DNA of 64,000 nucleotides from G963691885 sp963691885 (GCA_963691885.1 OY829843.1:4340001-4404000), one strand, 5' to 3'. Shown: positions 34,559-43,772, numbered from the stretch's first letter. Translations and numbers: made by a program. Notes: generated by a model from the letters alone, not told the origin.

Positions 34559-35928
34559 CCCGGCCTCTGAAATGATGCTTGCCATCCGTGATTTGCCCTT
34601 CCGTATAATGCCCCTCCAGACGCTGGAAACAGGTCCGCAAAGTCGTTCGGGGTGGCCACTTTTGTTGTGTCTGACGCCAGTTCAACCTGCAATCCGCAGC
34701 GCTGCAGCAGGGTCGTTGTATTTTCCAGGTGTCGGGCTATTTCGGCATCGGTGAATTCGTGACTGTCTCCCACCGCGGGCGCGTTAATCAGGCAGAGCAG
34801 CCGCTCTTCCCCACCGTCGAAGTCATCCGCACGGTCGCCTCTGTCCTGTGCGCAAATATAGGTCGTGGGCTGATCCGGCACTTTTCGATGTTTGAAGATT
34901 AGGTCGAATTCCCGCTGGTAGTCCTCTGAAAAGAATACGTTATGGCGCACCAGGGGAAACCCGCTGGTCTTTGAAACACTGAGCCAAGTGATCGCGGATA
35001 GAGATCTTTCACGGGGTTTCGTGGCTGGGACAGCACGGGTGACATCACGTCCTAACACACCCGTCCCCACTGCAGAACAATCCGCATTGACCACAACGGC
35101 GTTTGCTGGATACTCTACCCCATTGGCATCAATGACACTCTCAACACCCCCACGTCCCGATCTGATTTCGGCCACTTCAGTATCGTATTGAATGTCGACG
35201 CCCAATTGCCGTGCCAGATTTGCAAGACCAACCGCCAGTTGGTGCATGCCCCCCTTGATGTACCAGACGCCTGCCTGCTCGACATGCGCGACCAACATCA
35301 AGGTCGCCGGCGCGTCAAAGGGCGAAGACCCGCAATAGGTTGTGTAGCGTCCATAGAGCTGTCTCAGCCTGGGGTCCTGAAAATGATCGGCAAGCGCCTT
35401 CCACATGACGGAAAACGGCCTGGTACGCCCCAGCCGCGTCAAATCAGCTGGGGATCTTGCCGATTTCATCAGACTCTTCATGCTGGGTGCCGGAGTGCGA
35501 ATGAAAGGATGTTCAAGGGTTTGGAACATCTCTGCCGAGGCCTTGCAAAAACCCTTATACCGTCTGGCTTCTGCGGCACCGGCAAAGGCACCTACCGCGT
35601 CGGCCGATCTTTCCTGATCCACAAAAAGGTCCAGGCGATCACCCGTCGTCCAGGCATGGCGCGCAAGCATTTCAGCTGGAATAAGTGGAATGTGATCTTC
35701 GAGACTTTGACCGATATTCTCGAACAATTCCTCAAACACCCATCGCATCGTAAAAACGGTTGGACCGGCATCAATCTTCCTGCCGGAGACATCAACCTGG
35801 CGCATCTTGCCGCCGGGAGCTGACTGACGTTCAAGAAGGGTAACTTGATACCCTTTCGCAGAGAGTTCCAGGGCGGCGGTCAGCCCCCCCATACCCGCAC
35901 CTATTATGACGACATGTTTCTCCGCCAA
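34393..35928 (-). CDS. crtD: Methoxyneurosporene (hydroxyneurosporene) desaturase CrtD
   Basis: The 511-residue FAD enzyme resembles CrtI but carries CrtD features: VVIIGAGMGGLTAALELSA at the start, DAGPTVFTMRWVFEELF, and the C-terminal LYLAGGSIHPGPGVPMAALS. It introduces the 3,4 double bond after hydration by CrtC. Its last 166 bases or more encode the start of crtC in a different frame. It is divergent from crtE across a region with paired TGT-N12-ACA boxes. Confidence 0.93.
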   Translation of the reverse strand: MAEKHVVIIGAGMGGLTAALELSAKGYQVTLLERQSAPGGKMRQVDVSGRKIDAGPTVFTMRWVFEELFENIGQSLEDHIPLIPAEMLARHAWTTGDRLDLFVDQERSADAVGAFAGAAEARRYKGFCKASAEMFQTLEHPFIRTPAPSMKSLMKSARSPADLTRLGRTRPFSVMWKALADHFQDPRLRQLYGRYTTYCGSSPFDAPATLMLVAHVEQAGVWYIKGGMHQLAVGLANLARQLGVDIQYDTEVAEIRSGRGGVESVIDANGVEYPANAVVVNADCSAVGTGVLGRDVTRAVPATKPRERSLSAITWLSVSKTSGFPLVRHNVFFSEDYQREFDLIFKHRKVPDQPTTYICAQDRGDRADDFDGGEERLLCLINAPAVGDSHEFTDAEIARHLENTTTLLQRCGLQVELASDTTKVATPNDFADLFPASGGALYGRANHGWQASFQRPGCRTRIPGLYLAGGSIHPGPGVPMAALSGRMAAESLDKDLSSPRMSRRMATSGGI

Positions 35929-35994
35929 CGACCGCCCCGCTTTCTAAAACCGCGCTAATTGTAACTAAATGGAATTGTATCTCATTCAGAATAG

Positions 35995-36038
35995 TGTCTA
36001 TACTATTTGACAGTTTGCAATGGCAATCATCGTATACA
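35995..36038. promoter_or_regulatory. Paired PpsR/CrtJ-type boxes between crtD and crtE
   Basis: TGTCTATACTATTTGACA (35995-36012) is a perfect TGT-N12-ACA site. TGGCAATCATCGTATACA (36021-36038) matches with one mismatch. They are separated by exactly 8 bp, the spacing typical of cooperative PpsR tetramer binding. TTGACA (36007-36012) inside box 1 could be a -35 element for crtE. Confidence 0.75.
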
Positions 36039-36089
36039 GTCGTCATACACAGGACGAATGTCTGTGTCGCGAGGATGCAGGAGGACATC

Positions 36090-36959
36090 ATGAGTGTTGA
36101 AGACAGAATCGAGCGCAGCATGCAGGCAGCGATCGATCGCGCGGGGAGACAGGGTGCCCCACCGCATCTCAAAGACGCGCTCGGTTATTCAGTGTTTCCG
36201 GGTGGCGCGCGCATCAGACCAAAGCTATGCCTTGCCGTTGCAACTGCCTGTGGTGATGACAAACCCGAATTGGCGAATGCAGCTGCGATCGCCATCGAAA
36301 TGATGCATTGCGCATCTCTGGTTCATGATGACCTTCCCTGCTTCGACAATGCGGAGACACGGCGTGGAAAACCCTCTGTTCACAAGGCTTTTGGGGAACC
36401 AATCGCCGTGTTGGCGGGGGATTCACTGATTGTTCTGGCCTATGAAACGCTGTCCCGCAGAATCATGGATGACCCGGAACGCGTCGCAGCCTTGATGCGG
36501 ATACTTTCTGTTTCTGTCGGAATGCCCTATGGCATTATCGCGGGTCAGGCCTGGGAATCGGAGATTGACGCAATTCTGGCTGATTATCAAAGGGCCAAGA
36601 CAGGATCACTTTTTGCGGCAGCGACTGAAGCCGGTGCGGTTGCCGCCGGCGGTGATACCACCATGTGGCGGATCGTCGGAGAACGTCTGGGTGAGGCATA
36701 TCAGGTCGCAGATGACATCCATGACGTGATCGGTGACGCGGAAAAACTCGGCAAACCCGTTGGGCAGGATGCCAGCTATGCAAGACCGAACGCGGTTTCC
36801 CAACATGGTTTGAGCGGGGCGACGGATCATTTGCGGCAACTTGTTGTGGATGCAATGGATTCGATTCCGCCCTGTGATGGCGCCCCTGCCCTGCGCAATC
36901 TGATTCTCACTGAAAGCCGTCGCTTCATGCCAAAGGAAGTTGCACCAAATGCGGCTTGA
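36090..36959 (+). CDS. crtE: Geranylgeranyl diphosphate synthase CrtE
   Basis: The prenyl chain elongase makes the C20 precursor for carotenoids and for the bacteriochlorophyll phytyl tail. Both Asp-rich motifs are present (DDLPCFDNAETRRGK and YQVADDIHDVIGD). ATG 36090 gives 289 residues and is preceded by AGGAGG at ideal spacing; upstream in-frame codons at 35994 and 36075 are rejected, the first because it lies in the operator. crtF follows after 33 bases. Confidence 0.94.
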   Translation: MSVEDRIERSMQAAIDRAGRQGAPPHLKDALGYSVFPGGARIRPKLCLAVATACGDDKPELANAAAIAIEMMHCASLVHDDLPCFDNAETRRGKPSVHKAFGEPIAVLAGDSLIVLAYETLSRRIMDDPERVAALMRILSVSVGMPYGIIAGQAWESEIDAILADYQRAKTGSLFAAATEAGAVAAGGDTTMWRIVGERLGEAYQVADDIHDVIGDAEKLGKPVGQDASYARPNAVSQHGLSGATDHLRQLVVDAMDSIPPCDGAPALRNLILTESRRFMPKEVAPNAA

Positions 36960-36992
36960 GCCCGGGACGGCGATCGCTTTCGGTCTGGTTAA

Positions 36993-38123
36993 ATGACCGT
37001 CCTTGACGCAGGTCCGGCTCCTAGTGGCGGTTGGCGTGCCGCTCTCGACAGGTTGCTTGCATCGCCCCGTTTTCATCGGTGGTCGACAGCTTTTCCCCTA
37101 ACCCGTCCCATTGCGCGGCGACAGACTCGCCGCCTCTTCGACTTGTTGGCCGGGTTCGTTTACTCTCAGGTCCTGTATTCATGTGTCCGGCTGGACCTGA
37201 TAAATCTCCTGCATGAACGGCCACGGCAAATGTCGGAACTTTCAGAAGTTTCGAATTTACCACTGGACGCGATGGAACGGCTTGTAAAAGCAGCGGTTTC
37301 TTTAGATCTCATAAGTGCCAGATCTGACGGCTATTATGGTTTGGGTCTTATGGGTGCGGCCCTGGCCGGGAACCCTTCGGTCGTTGCGATGGTGAAACAT
37401 CACGCATTGCTGTACCAGGATCTCTCCGACCCCGTAGGCCTGCTGCGCGGTGGTTCGGACGCCCCGAAGCTGTCTGGTTACTATCCCTATACAAGGGCTG
37501 AAGGGCATGACCAGATTGTGGTGGATGAAGTTGCTGAATACAGCCGGTTAATGACGGAGTCCCACGCGCTGATCGCTGAGGAAATCATCCGCAACTACGC
37601 TTTTGGGTCCCACCGGAAATTGCTTGATATCGGTGGTGGCGAAGGTCGCTTTTTACAAACTGTTTCAGCATCTTATCCTGATCTGCAGCTGGAGATGTTT
37701 GATTTACCCCCGGTCGCGGAATGTGCCCGAACGCGTCTCGGCGAATTGGGTTTGGGTGAACGGATAACCGTCACAGGCGGTGATTTTGCGAAAGATGCAC
37801 TGCCACAAGGTGCGGACCTGATTACGCTGAACCGTATACTGCATGACCACAATGATCCAAAAGTCATGGATTTGCTTCGATCCGTATATGAGACCCTTCC
37901 CAAAGGGGGCAGTTTGCTGATTTCCGAACCAATGGCAGGCACGCCAGGTGCGGAACCGATCGGTGATGCCTATTTCGGATTTTACTTGCTCGCAATGGGG
38001 TCCGGTCGTGCGCGAACCGTGGACGAATACACCGTGATGTTGCGTGAGGTCGGCTTCCGGAAAGTGTCGGTTATCAAGACACGGATGCCCATTCTACTGC
38101 GTATGATACAAGCCTCAACTTGA
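36993..38123 (+). CDS. crtF: Hydroxyneurosporene O-methyltransferase CrtF
   Basis: The 376-residue S-adenosylmethionine-dependent methyltransferase forms the 1-methoxy group of spheroidene and spirilloxanthin. It has an N-terminal dimerisation/helix-turn-helix-like region and the SAM motif KLLDIGGGEGRFLQTV near residue 210, then the plant-type O-methyltransferase segment LNRILHDHNDPK. No strong ribosome site is seen before ATG 36993, consistent with coupling to crtE. Confidence 0.93.
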   Translation: MTVLDAGPAPSGGWRAALDRLLASPRFHRWSTAFPLTRPIARRQTRRLFDLLAGFVYSQVLYSCVRLDLINLLHERPRQMSELSEVSNLPLDAMERLVKAAVSLDLISARSDGYYGLGLMGAALAGNPSVVAMVKHHALLYQDLSDPVGLLRGGSDAPKLSGYYPYTRAEGHDQIVVDEVAEYSRLMTESHALIAEEIIRNYAFGSHRKLLDIGGGEGRFLQTVSASYPDLQLEMFDLPPVAECARTRLGELGLGERITVTGGDFAKDALPQGADLITLNRILHDHNDPKVMDLLRSVYETLPKGGSLLISEPMAGTPGAEPIGDAYFGFYLLAMGSGRARTVDEYTVMLREVGFRKVSVIKTRMPILLRMIQAST

Positions 38124-38199
38124 TCTAATCATACAATAAATTTCCATTTCTACATATTTTGCCGATTTCCTAAAAACAGGCAATTCCCCCCTTTAAGTG

Positions 38200-38243
38200 T
38201 GTAAATAATAATTGACACAAGGAGTAGTCATTTTATTCTTACA
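38200..38243. promoter_or_regulatory. bchC promoter: Paired PpsR/CrtJ-type boxes and promoter upstream of bchC
   Basis: TGTAAATAATAATTGACA (38200-38217) is a perfect TGT-N12-ACA site. AGTCATTTTATTCTTACA (38226-38243) matches with one mismatch after exactly 8 bp. TTGACA (38212-38217) and TATTCT (38234-38239) form a -35/-10 pair with 16-bp spacing that overlaps both boxes, so repressor binding would occlude the promoter. Confidence 0.75.
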
Positions 38244-38286
38244 AATGGAAATGAATAAAAACAGTCGCCGAAACTGGAGTGAAACT

Positions 38287-39234
38287 TTGACGCCAAGGGC
38301 CGTCATATTCGAAGAACCCGGAAAACTCTGCGTTGACACCGTAACGCTGGATGACCCAGCACCTGAAGAAGTTACGGTTGATATCCACTGGAGCGGGATC
38401 AGCACGGGAACGGAGCGTTTGCTCTGGACCGGCGATATGCCCGCGTTTCCCGGCATGGGTTATCCTTTGATACCAGGATACGAGTCGGTTGGAACTGTCG
38501 TGGAAGCCGGTCGTGATTCTGACCGCAAAGCCGGTGAAACAGTCTTCGTACCAGGTGCCAAATGCTATGGCCCTATTCGTGGTCTCTTCGGCGGCAGCGC
38601 TTCACGACTGGTTGTTGATGGATCGCGAATCATTCCCGTCGACAAATCCCTTGGCAACCGGGCAAGCCTGATCGCCCTGGCAGCAACTGCCCATCACGCG
38701 CTTATGGACCAGGCCGGGCAACCTGCCCTTCCGGATCTGATCGTCGGGCACGGCATCGTTGGTCGTTTGCTTGCACGGCTCACCCTGGCATTGGGTGGGA
38801 AAGCACCGGTTGTTTGGGAAGCGAATCAGGCACGTCGGGACGGGGCCGCAGGCTATCAGGTCACCAATGCCGAAGCAGACGAGACGAAGAGCTACAACCG
38901 CATCATCGATGTCAGTGGAGACAGCGATTGCCTGAACACGCTGATTCAGCGGATGGCACCACGGGGCGAAATTCTTCTGGCAGGTTTTTACAGCGCACCT
39001 CTGGGTTTCAATTTTCCGCCGGCATTTATGCGCGAAGCGAAGATTCGTATCGCAGCCGAATGGACCCAAAAGGATCTTGCCGCAACAAACCTTCTCATCA
39101 ACGAAGGTCAACTCTCTCTGGATGGCCTGATCACCCACAGCCGGGCTGCCGATGATGCCGATGCGGCCTATAGGACAGCATTTGGTGATCCATCCTGTCT
39201 CAAAATGGTCCTGAACTGGAGTAACGCCGCATGA
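38287..39234 (+). CDS. bchC: Bacteriochlorophyllide a dehydrogenase BchC
   Basis: BchC oxidises the 3-hydroxyethyl group to the 3-acetyl group of bacteriochlorophyllide a. The protein begins TPRAVIFEEPGKL, the usual N-terminus, and has an MDR-type fold with GISTGTERLLWTGDMPAFPG and a nucleotide-binding part IVGHGIVGRLLARLTLALGG. TTG 38287 gives 315 residues, near family length, with GGAG seven bases upstream. ATG 38245 is in frame but would sit almost at the predicted transcription start. The stop overlaps bchX (ATGA). Confidence 0.9.
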   Translation: MTPRAVIFEEPGKLCVDTVTLDDPAPEEVTVDIHWSGISTGTERLLWTGDMPAFPGMGYPLIPGYESVGTVVEAGRDSDRKAGETVFVPGAKCYGPIRGLFGGSASRLVVDGSRIIPVDKSLGNRASLIALAATAHHALMDQAGQPALPDLIVGHGIVGRLLARLTLALGGKAPVVWEANQARRDGAAGYQVTNAEADETKSYNRIIDVSGDSDCLNTLIQRMAPRGEILLAGFYSAPLGFNFPPAFMREAKIRIAAEWTQKDLAATNLLINEGQLSLDGLITHSRAADDADAAYRTAFGDPSCLKMVLNWSNAA

Positions 39235-40229
39235 CACAGATCGACTCAGGTGCAGAGATGGTGGACCGGCTTCGGGAAGAAGCCGCTGTAGAGCCTGATC
39301 CGGTTCCAACTGGCGAGGTCAAGAAAGAAACCCAGATCATTGCGATTTATGGCAAGGGCGGTATCGGCAAGAGCTTCACGCTTTCCAACCTCAGCTACAT
39401 GATGGCGCAACAGGGCAAGCGCGTACTTTTGATCGGCTGCGACCCCAAAAGCGACACCACGTCGCTGCTTTTTGGCGGTAAGTCCTGCCCGACAATCATC
39501 GAAACGTCATCAAAGAAGAAACTGGCTGGCGAAGAAGTGCGCATTGAAGATGTTTGCTTCCAACGTGACGGCGTCTTCGCGATGGAACTCGGCGGCCCGG
39601 AAGTCGGCCGCGGATGCGGTGGGCGTGGGATCATTCACGGCTTTGAGACGCTTGAAAAACTCGGTTTCCACGACTGGGACTTTGACTATGTCCTACTCGA
39701 CTTCCTGGGAGATGTCGTCTGTGGCGGCTTTGGCCTGCCGATTGCCCGGGACATGTGCCAGAAAGTGGTGGTGGTCGGATCAAATGACCTGCAAAGCCTC
39801 TATGTCGCAAACAATGTCTGCTCGGCAGTGGAATACTTCAGAAAACTGGGGGGCAATGTTGGTGTTGCCGGTCTTGTGATCAACAAGGATGACGGCACTG
39901 GCGAAGCACAGGCTTTTGCCGAAGAAGTCGGCATCCCGGTTCTTGCCGCAATCCCGGCCGACGAAGACATTCGCCGGAAATCAGCAAATTACCAGATTGT
40001 TGGCAAGCCAGATGGCGAATGGGGACCCCTGTTTGAAGCATTGGCGACCAGTGTCGCCGACTCGGAACCGCAACACCCCGCCCCGCTCACACAGGACGGG
40101 TTGCTGGGATTGTTCACGGCGGATGCCGTTGGCCGAGACATCGTTCTGCAGCCTGCCACCCAGGCCGATATGTGCGGTTCGGCCAGCGTCACAAAAGAAT
40201 CTCTTGAAGTCATTTACGACGAAGTCTGA
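39231..40229 (+). CDS. bchX: Chlorophyllide a reductase iron protein BchX
   Basis: The 332-residue NifH-like ATPase transfers electrons to BchYZ for reduction of ring B of chlorophyllide a. P-loop GKGGIGKSFT lies near residue 38. The cluster-ligand cysteine regions GRGCGGRG and LGDVVCGGFGLP are present. Its S-F-T after the P-loop lysine (BchL has S-T-T) is the BchX type. It overlaps bchC by four bases and precedes bchY by 12 bases. Confidence 0.95.
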   Translation: MTQIDSGAEMVDRLREEAAVEPDPVPTGEVKKETQIIAIYGKGGIGKSFTLSNLSYMMAQQGKRVLLIGCDPKSDTTSLLFGGKSCPTIIETSSKKKLAGEEVRIEDVCFQRDGVFAMELGGPEVGRGCGGRGIIHGFETLEKLGFHDWDFDYVLLDFLGDVVCGGFGLPIARDMCQKVVVVGSNDLQSLYVANNVCSAVEYFRKLGGNVGVAGLVINKDDGTGEAQAFAEEVGIPVLAAIPADEDIRRKSANYQIVGKPDGEWGPLFEALATSVADSEPQHPAPLTQDGLLGLFTADAVGRDIVLQPATQADMCGSASVTKESLEVIYDEV

Positions 40230-40241
40230 GGACCCGAAAGA

Positions 40242-41879
40242 ATGGCAGAGCGCAACGACACAATCGAAACCGGAACCATCGCCAACGGCGAAACGGTTTA
40301 CGATGATGCTGCGCAGACGCCGCTTGACGGAGGGCAAATGACAGATCCCTCATCCAGTACCGATGCAGAGCTAGGTGCTGCGGCAAGCAAACAAGCTGCC
40401 TCCGGGGATGGTATCGGTTGTCATGCTGGCAAAGATGCTTTGAAAGACGCCGCGAGAGCCGCTGGTAAGAGCGACGTACTCGACCAATATGCGGCGGATT
40501 ATCCCGTTGGGCCTCACGACAAACCACAAAGCATGTGCCCGGCTTTCGGCTCATTACGGGTTGGGTTGAGAATGAAGCGCACGGCAACCGTTCTCAGCGG
40601 TTCAGCCTGCTGCGTCTATGGGCTGACTTTCACTTCTCACTTTTATGGTGCGCGACGCAGCGTCGGTTATGTCCCGTTCAATTCGGAAACACTGGTTACC
40701 GGCAAGCTTTTCGAGGACATCCGCGATGCGGTCTACGACCTGGCGGATCCGGCACTGTATGACACGATTGTCATTACCAATCTCTGTGTTCCGTCTGCGT
40801 CGGGGGTTCCTCTTCAACTTCTGCCTAAAGAAATCAACGGGGTTCGCATCGTCGGTATCGATGTTCCGGGATTTGGGGTTCCCACCCATGCAGAGGCAAA
40901 AGACGTCCTTGCCGGCGCCATGCTGAATTATGCACGCAACGAGGCGGAACAAGGACCGGTCCAGGCGCCAAGCAGCGGCCCATCAGATAAACCCACCATT
41001 ACGATGCTGGGCGAAATGTTCCCTGCCGATCCGGTGACAATTGCCCAGATCCTGGCCCCTATGGGATTGGCAACGGGGCCCGTCGTTCCCACGCGCGAAT
41101 GGCGGGAACTTTATGCCGCGCTTGATTGCGCCGCAGTCGCCGCCATACATCCCTTTTATACAGCCTCTATTCGGGAATTCGAAAAGGCAGGTCGTCCTGT
41201 CCTTGGATCCGCGCCGGTCGGCTATGACGGAACCGCGGCTTGGATCGATAGTATTGCACGCATTTGTAACATCCCGGACAAAGAACGCGATGCCGCAAAG
41301 CAAGCCGTCCTTCCAACTATTGCTCAAGTGCTGCAATCAACCCCGATCAAGGGGCGCATCACGCTTTCGGGTTATGAAGGATCGGAATTACTTGTTGCAC
41401 GCCTCTTGATAGAGAGTGGCGCCGAAGTACGCTATGTCGGCTCCGCCTGCCCGCGCACACCCTGGTCAGACACGGATCGCGAATGGCTGGAGGCGCATGG
41501 CGTCTATGTCAATTTCAGGGCATCCCTGGAGCAGGATTTTGCCGCTGTCGAAGAGTTCAAACCCGACCTCGCCATTGGGACGACGCCGGTCGTTCAAAAG
41601 GCAAAAGAAGACGGTATTTCAGCACTTTACTTTACAAACCTAATCTCCGCCCGCCCCCTGATGGGCGCCGCTGGGGCCGGATCCCTGGCCCAGGTCATCA
41701 ATGCCGCAATCAGCGGACAAGGGCGTCTTTCGAAGATGAAGGATTTCTTTGAAGGGGTTGGAACAGGACACGCAGCCGGTGTTTGGGAAGACACGCCAGA
41801 AGACCGGCCCAAATTCAGAGCGAAATACAAAGGCATGATGGAACGCGCCAAAAAAGCAACGGAGGCTGTCGGATGCTGA
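40242..41879 (+). CDS. bchY: Chlorophyllide a reductase subunit BchY
   Basis: The 545-residue NifD-like subunit carries part of the catalytic core of chlorophyllide reductase; cysteines in GIGCHAGKD, SMCPAFGS and GSACCVYGL are candidate cluster ligands. The first about 40 residues are polar and low in complexity. A second in-frame ATG at 40338 has a better ribosome site (GGAGGG four bases upstream) and would give 513 residues, closer to the family length; both starts may be used. The stop overlaps bchZ by seven bases. Confidence 0.93.
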   Translation: MAERNDTIETGTIANGETVYDDAAQTPLDGGQMTDPSSSTDAELGAAASKQAASGDGIGCHAGKDALKDAARAAGKSDVLDQYAADYPVGPHDKPQSMCPAFGSLRVGLRMKRTATVLSGSACCVYGLTFTSHFYGARRSVGYVPFNSETLVTGKLFEDIRDAVYDLADPALYDTIVITNLCVPSASGVPLQLLPKEINGVRIVGIDVPGFGVPTHAEAKDVLAGAMLNYARNEAEQGPVQAPSSGPSDKPTITMLGEMFPADPVTIAQILAPMGLATGPVVPTREWRELYAALDCAAVAAIHPFYTASIREFEKAGRPVLGSAPVGYDGTAAWIDSIARICNIPDKERDAAKQAVLPTIAQVLQSTPIKGRITLSGYEGSELLVARLLIESGAEVRYVGSACPRTPWSDTDREWLEAHGVYVNFRASLEQDFAAVEEFKPDLAIGTTPVVQKAKEDGISALYFTNLISARPLMGAAGAGSLAQVINAAISGQGRLSKMKDFFEGVGTGHAAGVWEDTPEDRPKFRAKYKGMMERAKKATEAVGC

Positions 41880-43333
41880 TCCTCGATCACGACAGAGCCG
41901 GTGGCTATTGGGGCGCTGTTTATGTCTTTACGGCGGTCAAGGGGCTGCAGGTCATCATCGATGGCCCCGTGGGCTGTGAAAACCTGCCTGTTACCTCCGT
42001 CCTGCACTATACGGACGCTCTGCCACCCCATGAATTGCCGGTCGTCGTAACCGGATTGGCCGAAGAAGAACTGGGTAAAACCGGAACGGAAGATTCGATG
42101 CGTCAGGCCCATAGCACGCTCGACCCTTCCCTGCCCTCTGTCGTCGTGACAGGCTCGATTGCCGAAATGATCGGCGGTGGTGTCACGCCGGAAGGGACCA
42201 GCATTCAGCGCTTCCTGCCCCGCACAATCGATGAAGATCAATGGCAAACGGCAGACCGATCAATGCTGTGGCTGTGGAAAGAGTTCGCGGAGAAGAAAGG
42301 TGGGCGCCTTCCAAAGGAGAAACCCCGTGCAGAGGGTTCAAAACCCCGCGTAAACATCATCGGTCCTGCCTATGGCACATTCAACATGCCGTCCGACCTG
42401 GCAGAAATACGACGATTGATCGAAGGCATCGGTGCAGAGGTCAATATGAGCTTCCCATTGGGGACCCATCTGGCTGATCTGGATCGGTTGGTTGATGCGG
42501 ATGTAAATATTTGCATGTACCGCGAATTCGGTCGCCTGTTATGCGAGAAACTCGAAAAGCCCTATCTTCAGGCCCCGATCGGCCTGGACTCCACGACCAA
42601 GTTCCTGCGGAAGCTGGGTGAACTGCTGGATCTCGATCCGGAACCGTTCATTGAGCGGGAAAAACATACGACGATCAAACCGCTTTGGGACCTCTGGCGT
42701 TCGGTAACCCAGGATTTCTTTGGCACGGCAAGCTTTGGCATCGTCGCAAATGATACATATGCACGTGGCGTCCGACACTACCTTGAAAATGATCTCGGTC
42801 TGCCCTGCAACTTCGCTTACTCACGATGTGCCGGCGCAAAAACCGACAACAACCAGATCAGAACAGCGGTTCAGGAAAAAACGCCGCTCATCCTTTTCGG
42901 CAGCTACAACGAGCGCATGTATCTTTCCGAGAATAGTGGACGGGCTGTCTTTATCCCGGCCTCCTTCCCGGGCACGGTTATCCGCCGACACACGGGCACA
43001 CCATTCATGGGATATGCCGGTGCGGTCTACCTTTTGCAGGAAGTATGTAACGCGCTGTTTGACGCGCTGTTCCACATTCTGCCACTCGGCACCGAAATGG
43101 ATAAGGCAGAACCCACACCGGCCCGTATGCACCGCGAGCTACCCTGGCACAGCGATGCGATAGAGGCCCTTGATCAATTATTGGAAACACAACCTATCCT
43201 GACCCGCATTTCCGCGGCCAAGCGGCTGCGCGATGCGGCGGAACAACAGGCCCGCAGCGAGGGATTATCCGCTGTCAGTATGGATTGTCTGAATTTTGCG
43301 CGGTCAAACACGATCGCGGGAAATGTCGCGTGA
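41873..43333 (+). CDS. bchZ: Chlorophyllide a reductase subunit BchZ
   Basis: BchZ pairs with BchY as the NifK-like half of chlorophyllide reductase. ATG 41873 starts MLILDHDRAGGYWGAVYVFT, the family N-terminus, giving 486 residues; the frame is open to 41783 but that stretch is inside bchY. Features include DGPVGCENLPVTS and GYAGAVYLLQEVCNALFDAL. It is followed 54 bases later by pufQ, the usual link between bch and puf operons. Confidence 0.95.
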   Translation: MLILDHDRAGGYWGAVYVFTAVKGLQVIIDGPVGCENLPVTSVLHYTDALPPHELPVVVTGLAEEELGKTGTEDSMRQAHSTLDPSLPSVVVTGSIAEMIGGGVTPEGTSIQRFLPRTIDEDQWQTADRSMLWLWKEFAEKKGGRLPKEKPRAEGSKPRVNIIGPAYGTFNMPSDLAEIRRLIEGIGAEVNMSFPLGTHLADLDRLVDADVNICMYREFGRLLCEKLEKPYLQAPIGLDSTTKFLRKLGELLDLDPEPFIEREKHTTIKPLWDLWRSVTQDFFGTASFGIVANDTYARGVRHYLENDLGLPCNFAYSRCAGAKTDNNQIRTAVQEKTPLILFGSYNERMYLSENSGRAVFIPASFPGTVIRRHTGTPFMGYAGAVYLLQEVCNALFDALFHILPLGTEMDKAEPTPARMHRELPWHSDAIEALDQLLETQPILTRISAAKRLRDAAEQQARSEGLSAVSMDCLNFARSNTIAGNVA

Positions 43334-43339
43334 AGGCGC

Positions 43340-43369
43340 GTCACCGGTGACCCTGCCTGGACTGGCAGG
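43340..43369 (+). promoter_or_regulatory. Inverted repeats upstream of pufQ
   Basis: GTCACCGGTGAC (43340-43351) is a perfect palindrome. CCTGCC/GGCAGG (43352-43357 and 43364-43369) forms a small hairpin directly after it. They lie between bchZ and pufQ and could be a regulator site or an mRNA structure. No TGT-N12-ACA box is present before puf. Confidence 0.45.
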
Positions 43370-43387
43370 AAAAAAGGAGAGTGAAAG

Positions 43388-43627
43388 ATGGCTATTGGTT
43401 TGATGGATACAGCACCCGTTTCACGACGTGTCTCCAGAAACGTACCACCTGGCTACCGGCTTATGCTGTTCGTTGGCTTCCTTACCTTTTTAAACGCGGC
43501 AATCCTTAAAAGAGTGATGCCCTGGCGTTGGAGAGTGTTTGGGGGTTCCGGGACAGAATATGCCTCAATCTTCGAAGAAGCGCGCACACGGACCTATTCG
43601 ACTGTGCCGCACGCCTTCATGAAGTGA
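43388..43627 (+). CDS. pufQ: PufQ, bacteriochlorophyll/LH1 production factor
   Basis: A 79-residue protein with one hydrophobic segment (about residues 24-42, YRLMLFVGFLTFLNAAIL) and a basic C-terminal part, the pattern of PufQ at the head of puf operons. PufQ is needed for full bacteriochlorophyll formation; its mechanism is not settled. GGAG lies about 10 bases upstream of the ATG. It is followed by a 145-base gap with a hairpin before pufB. Confidence 0.88.
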   Translation: MAIGLMDTAPVSRRVSRNVPPGYRLMLFVGFLTFLNAAILKRVMPWRWRVFGGSGTEYASIFEEARTRTYSTVPHAFMK

Positions 43628-43660
43628 CACGAGTTACAGGACCTTAGGGTCTTCAAGTTT

Positions 43661-43678
43661 CAACCGAGCCTTCGGTTG
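43661..43678 (+). repeat. Hairpin between pufQ and pufB
   Basis: CAACCGA and TCGGTTG form a seven-base stem with a GCCT loop. It lies in the 145-base leader of pufB. RNA processing between pufQ and pufBA is known in related bacteria, so a role in cleavage or stability is plausible. Confidence 0.55.
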
Positions 43679-43772
43679 GAAAGTTCAGAGGAGACCATCC
43701 GATGAACACCCAGGCCGCGATGGGTTTTCCCGCGGTAACAGCCGAAAGGCTATTTGCAGAAGGAGGGGGAAA

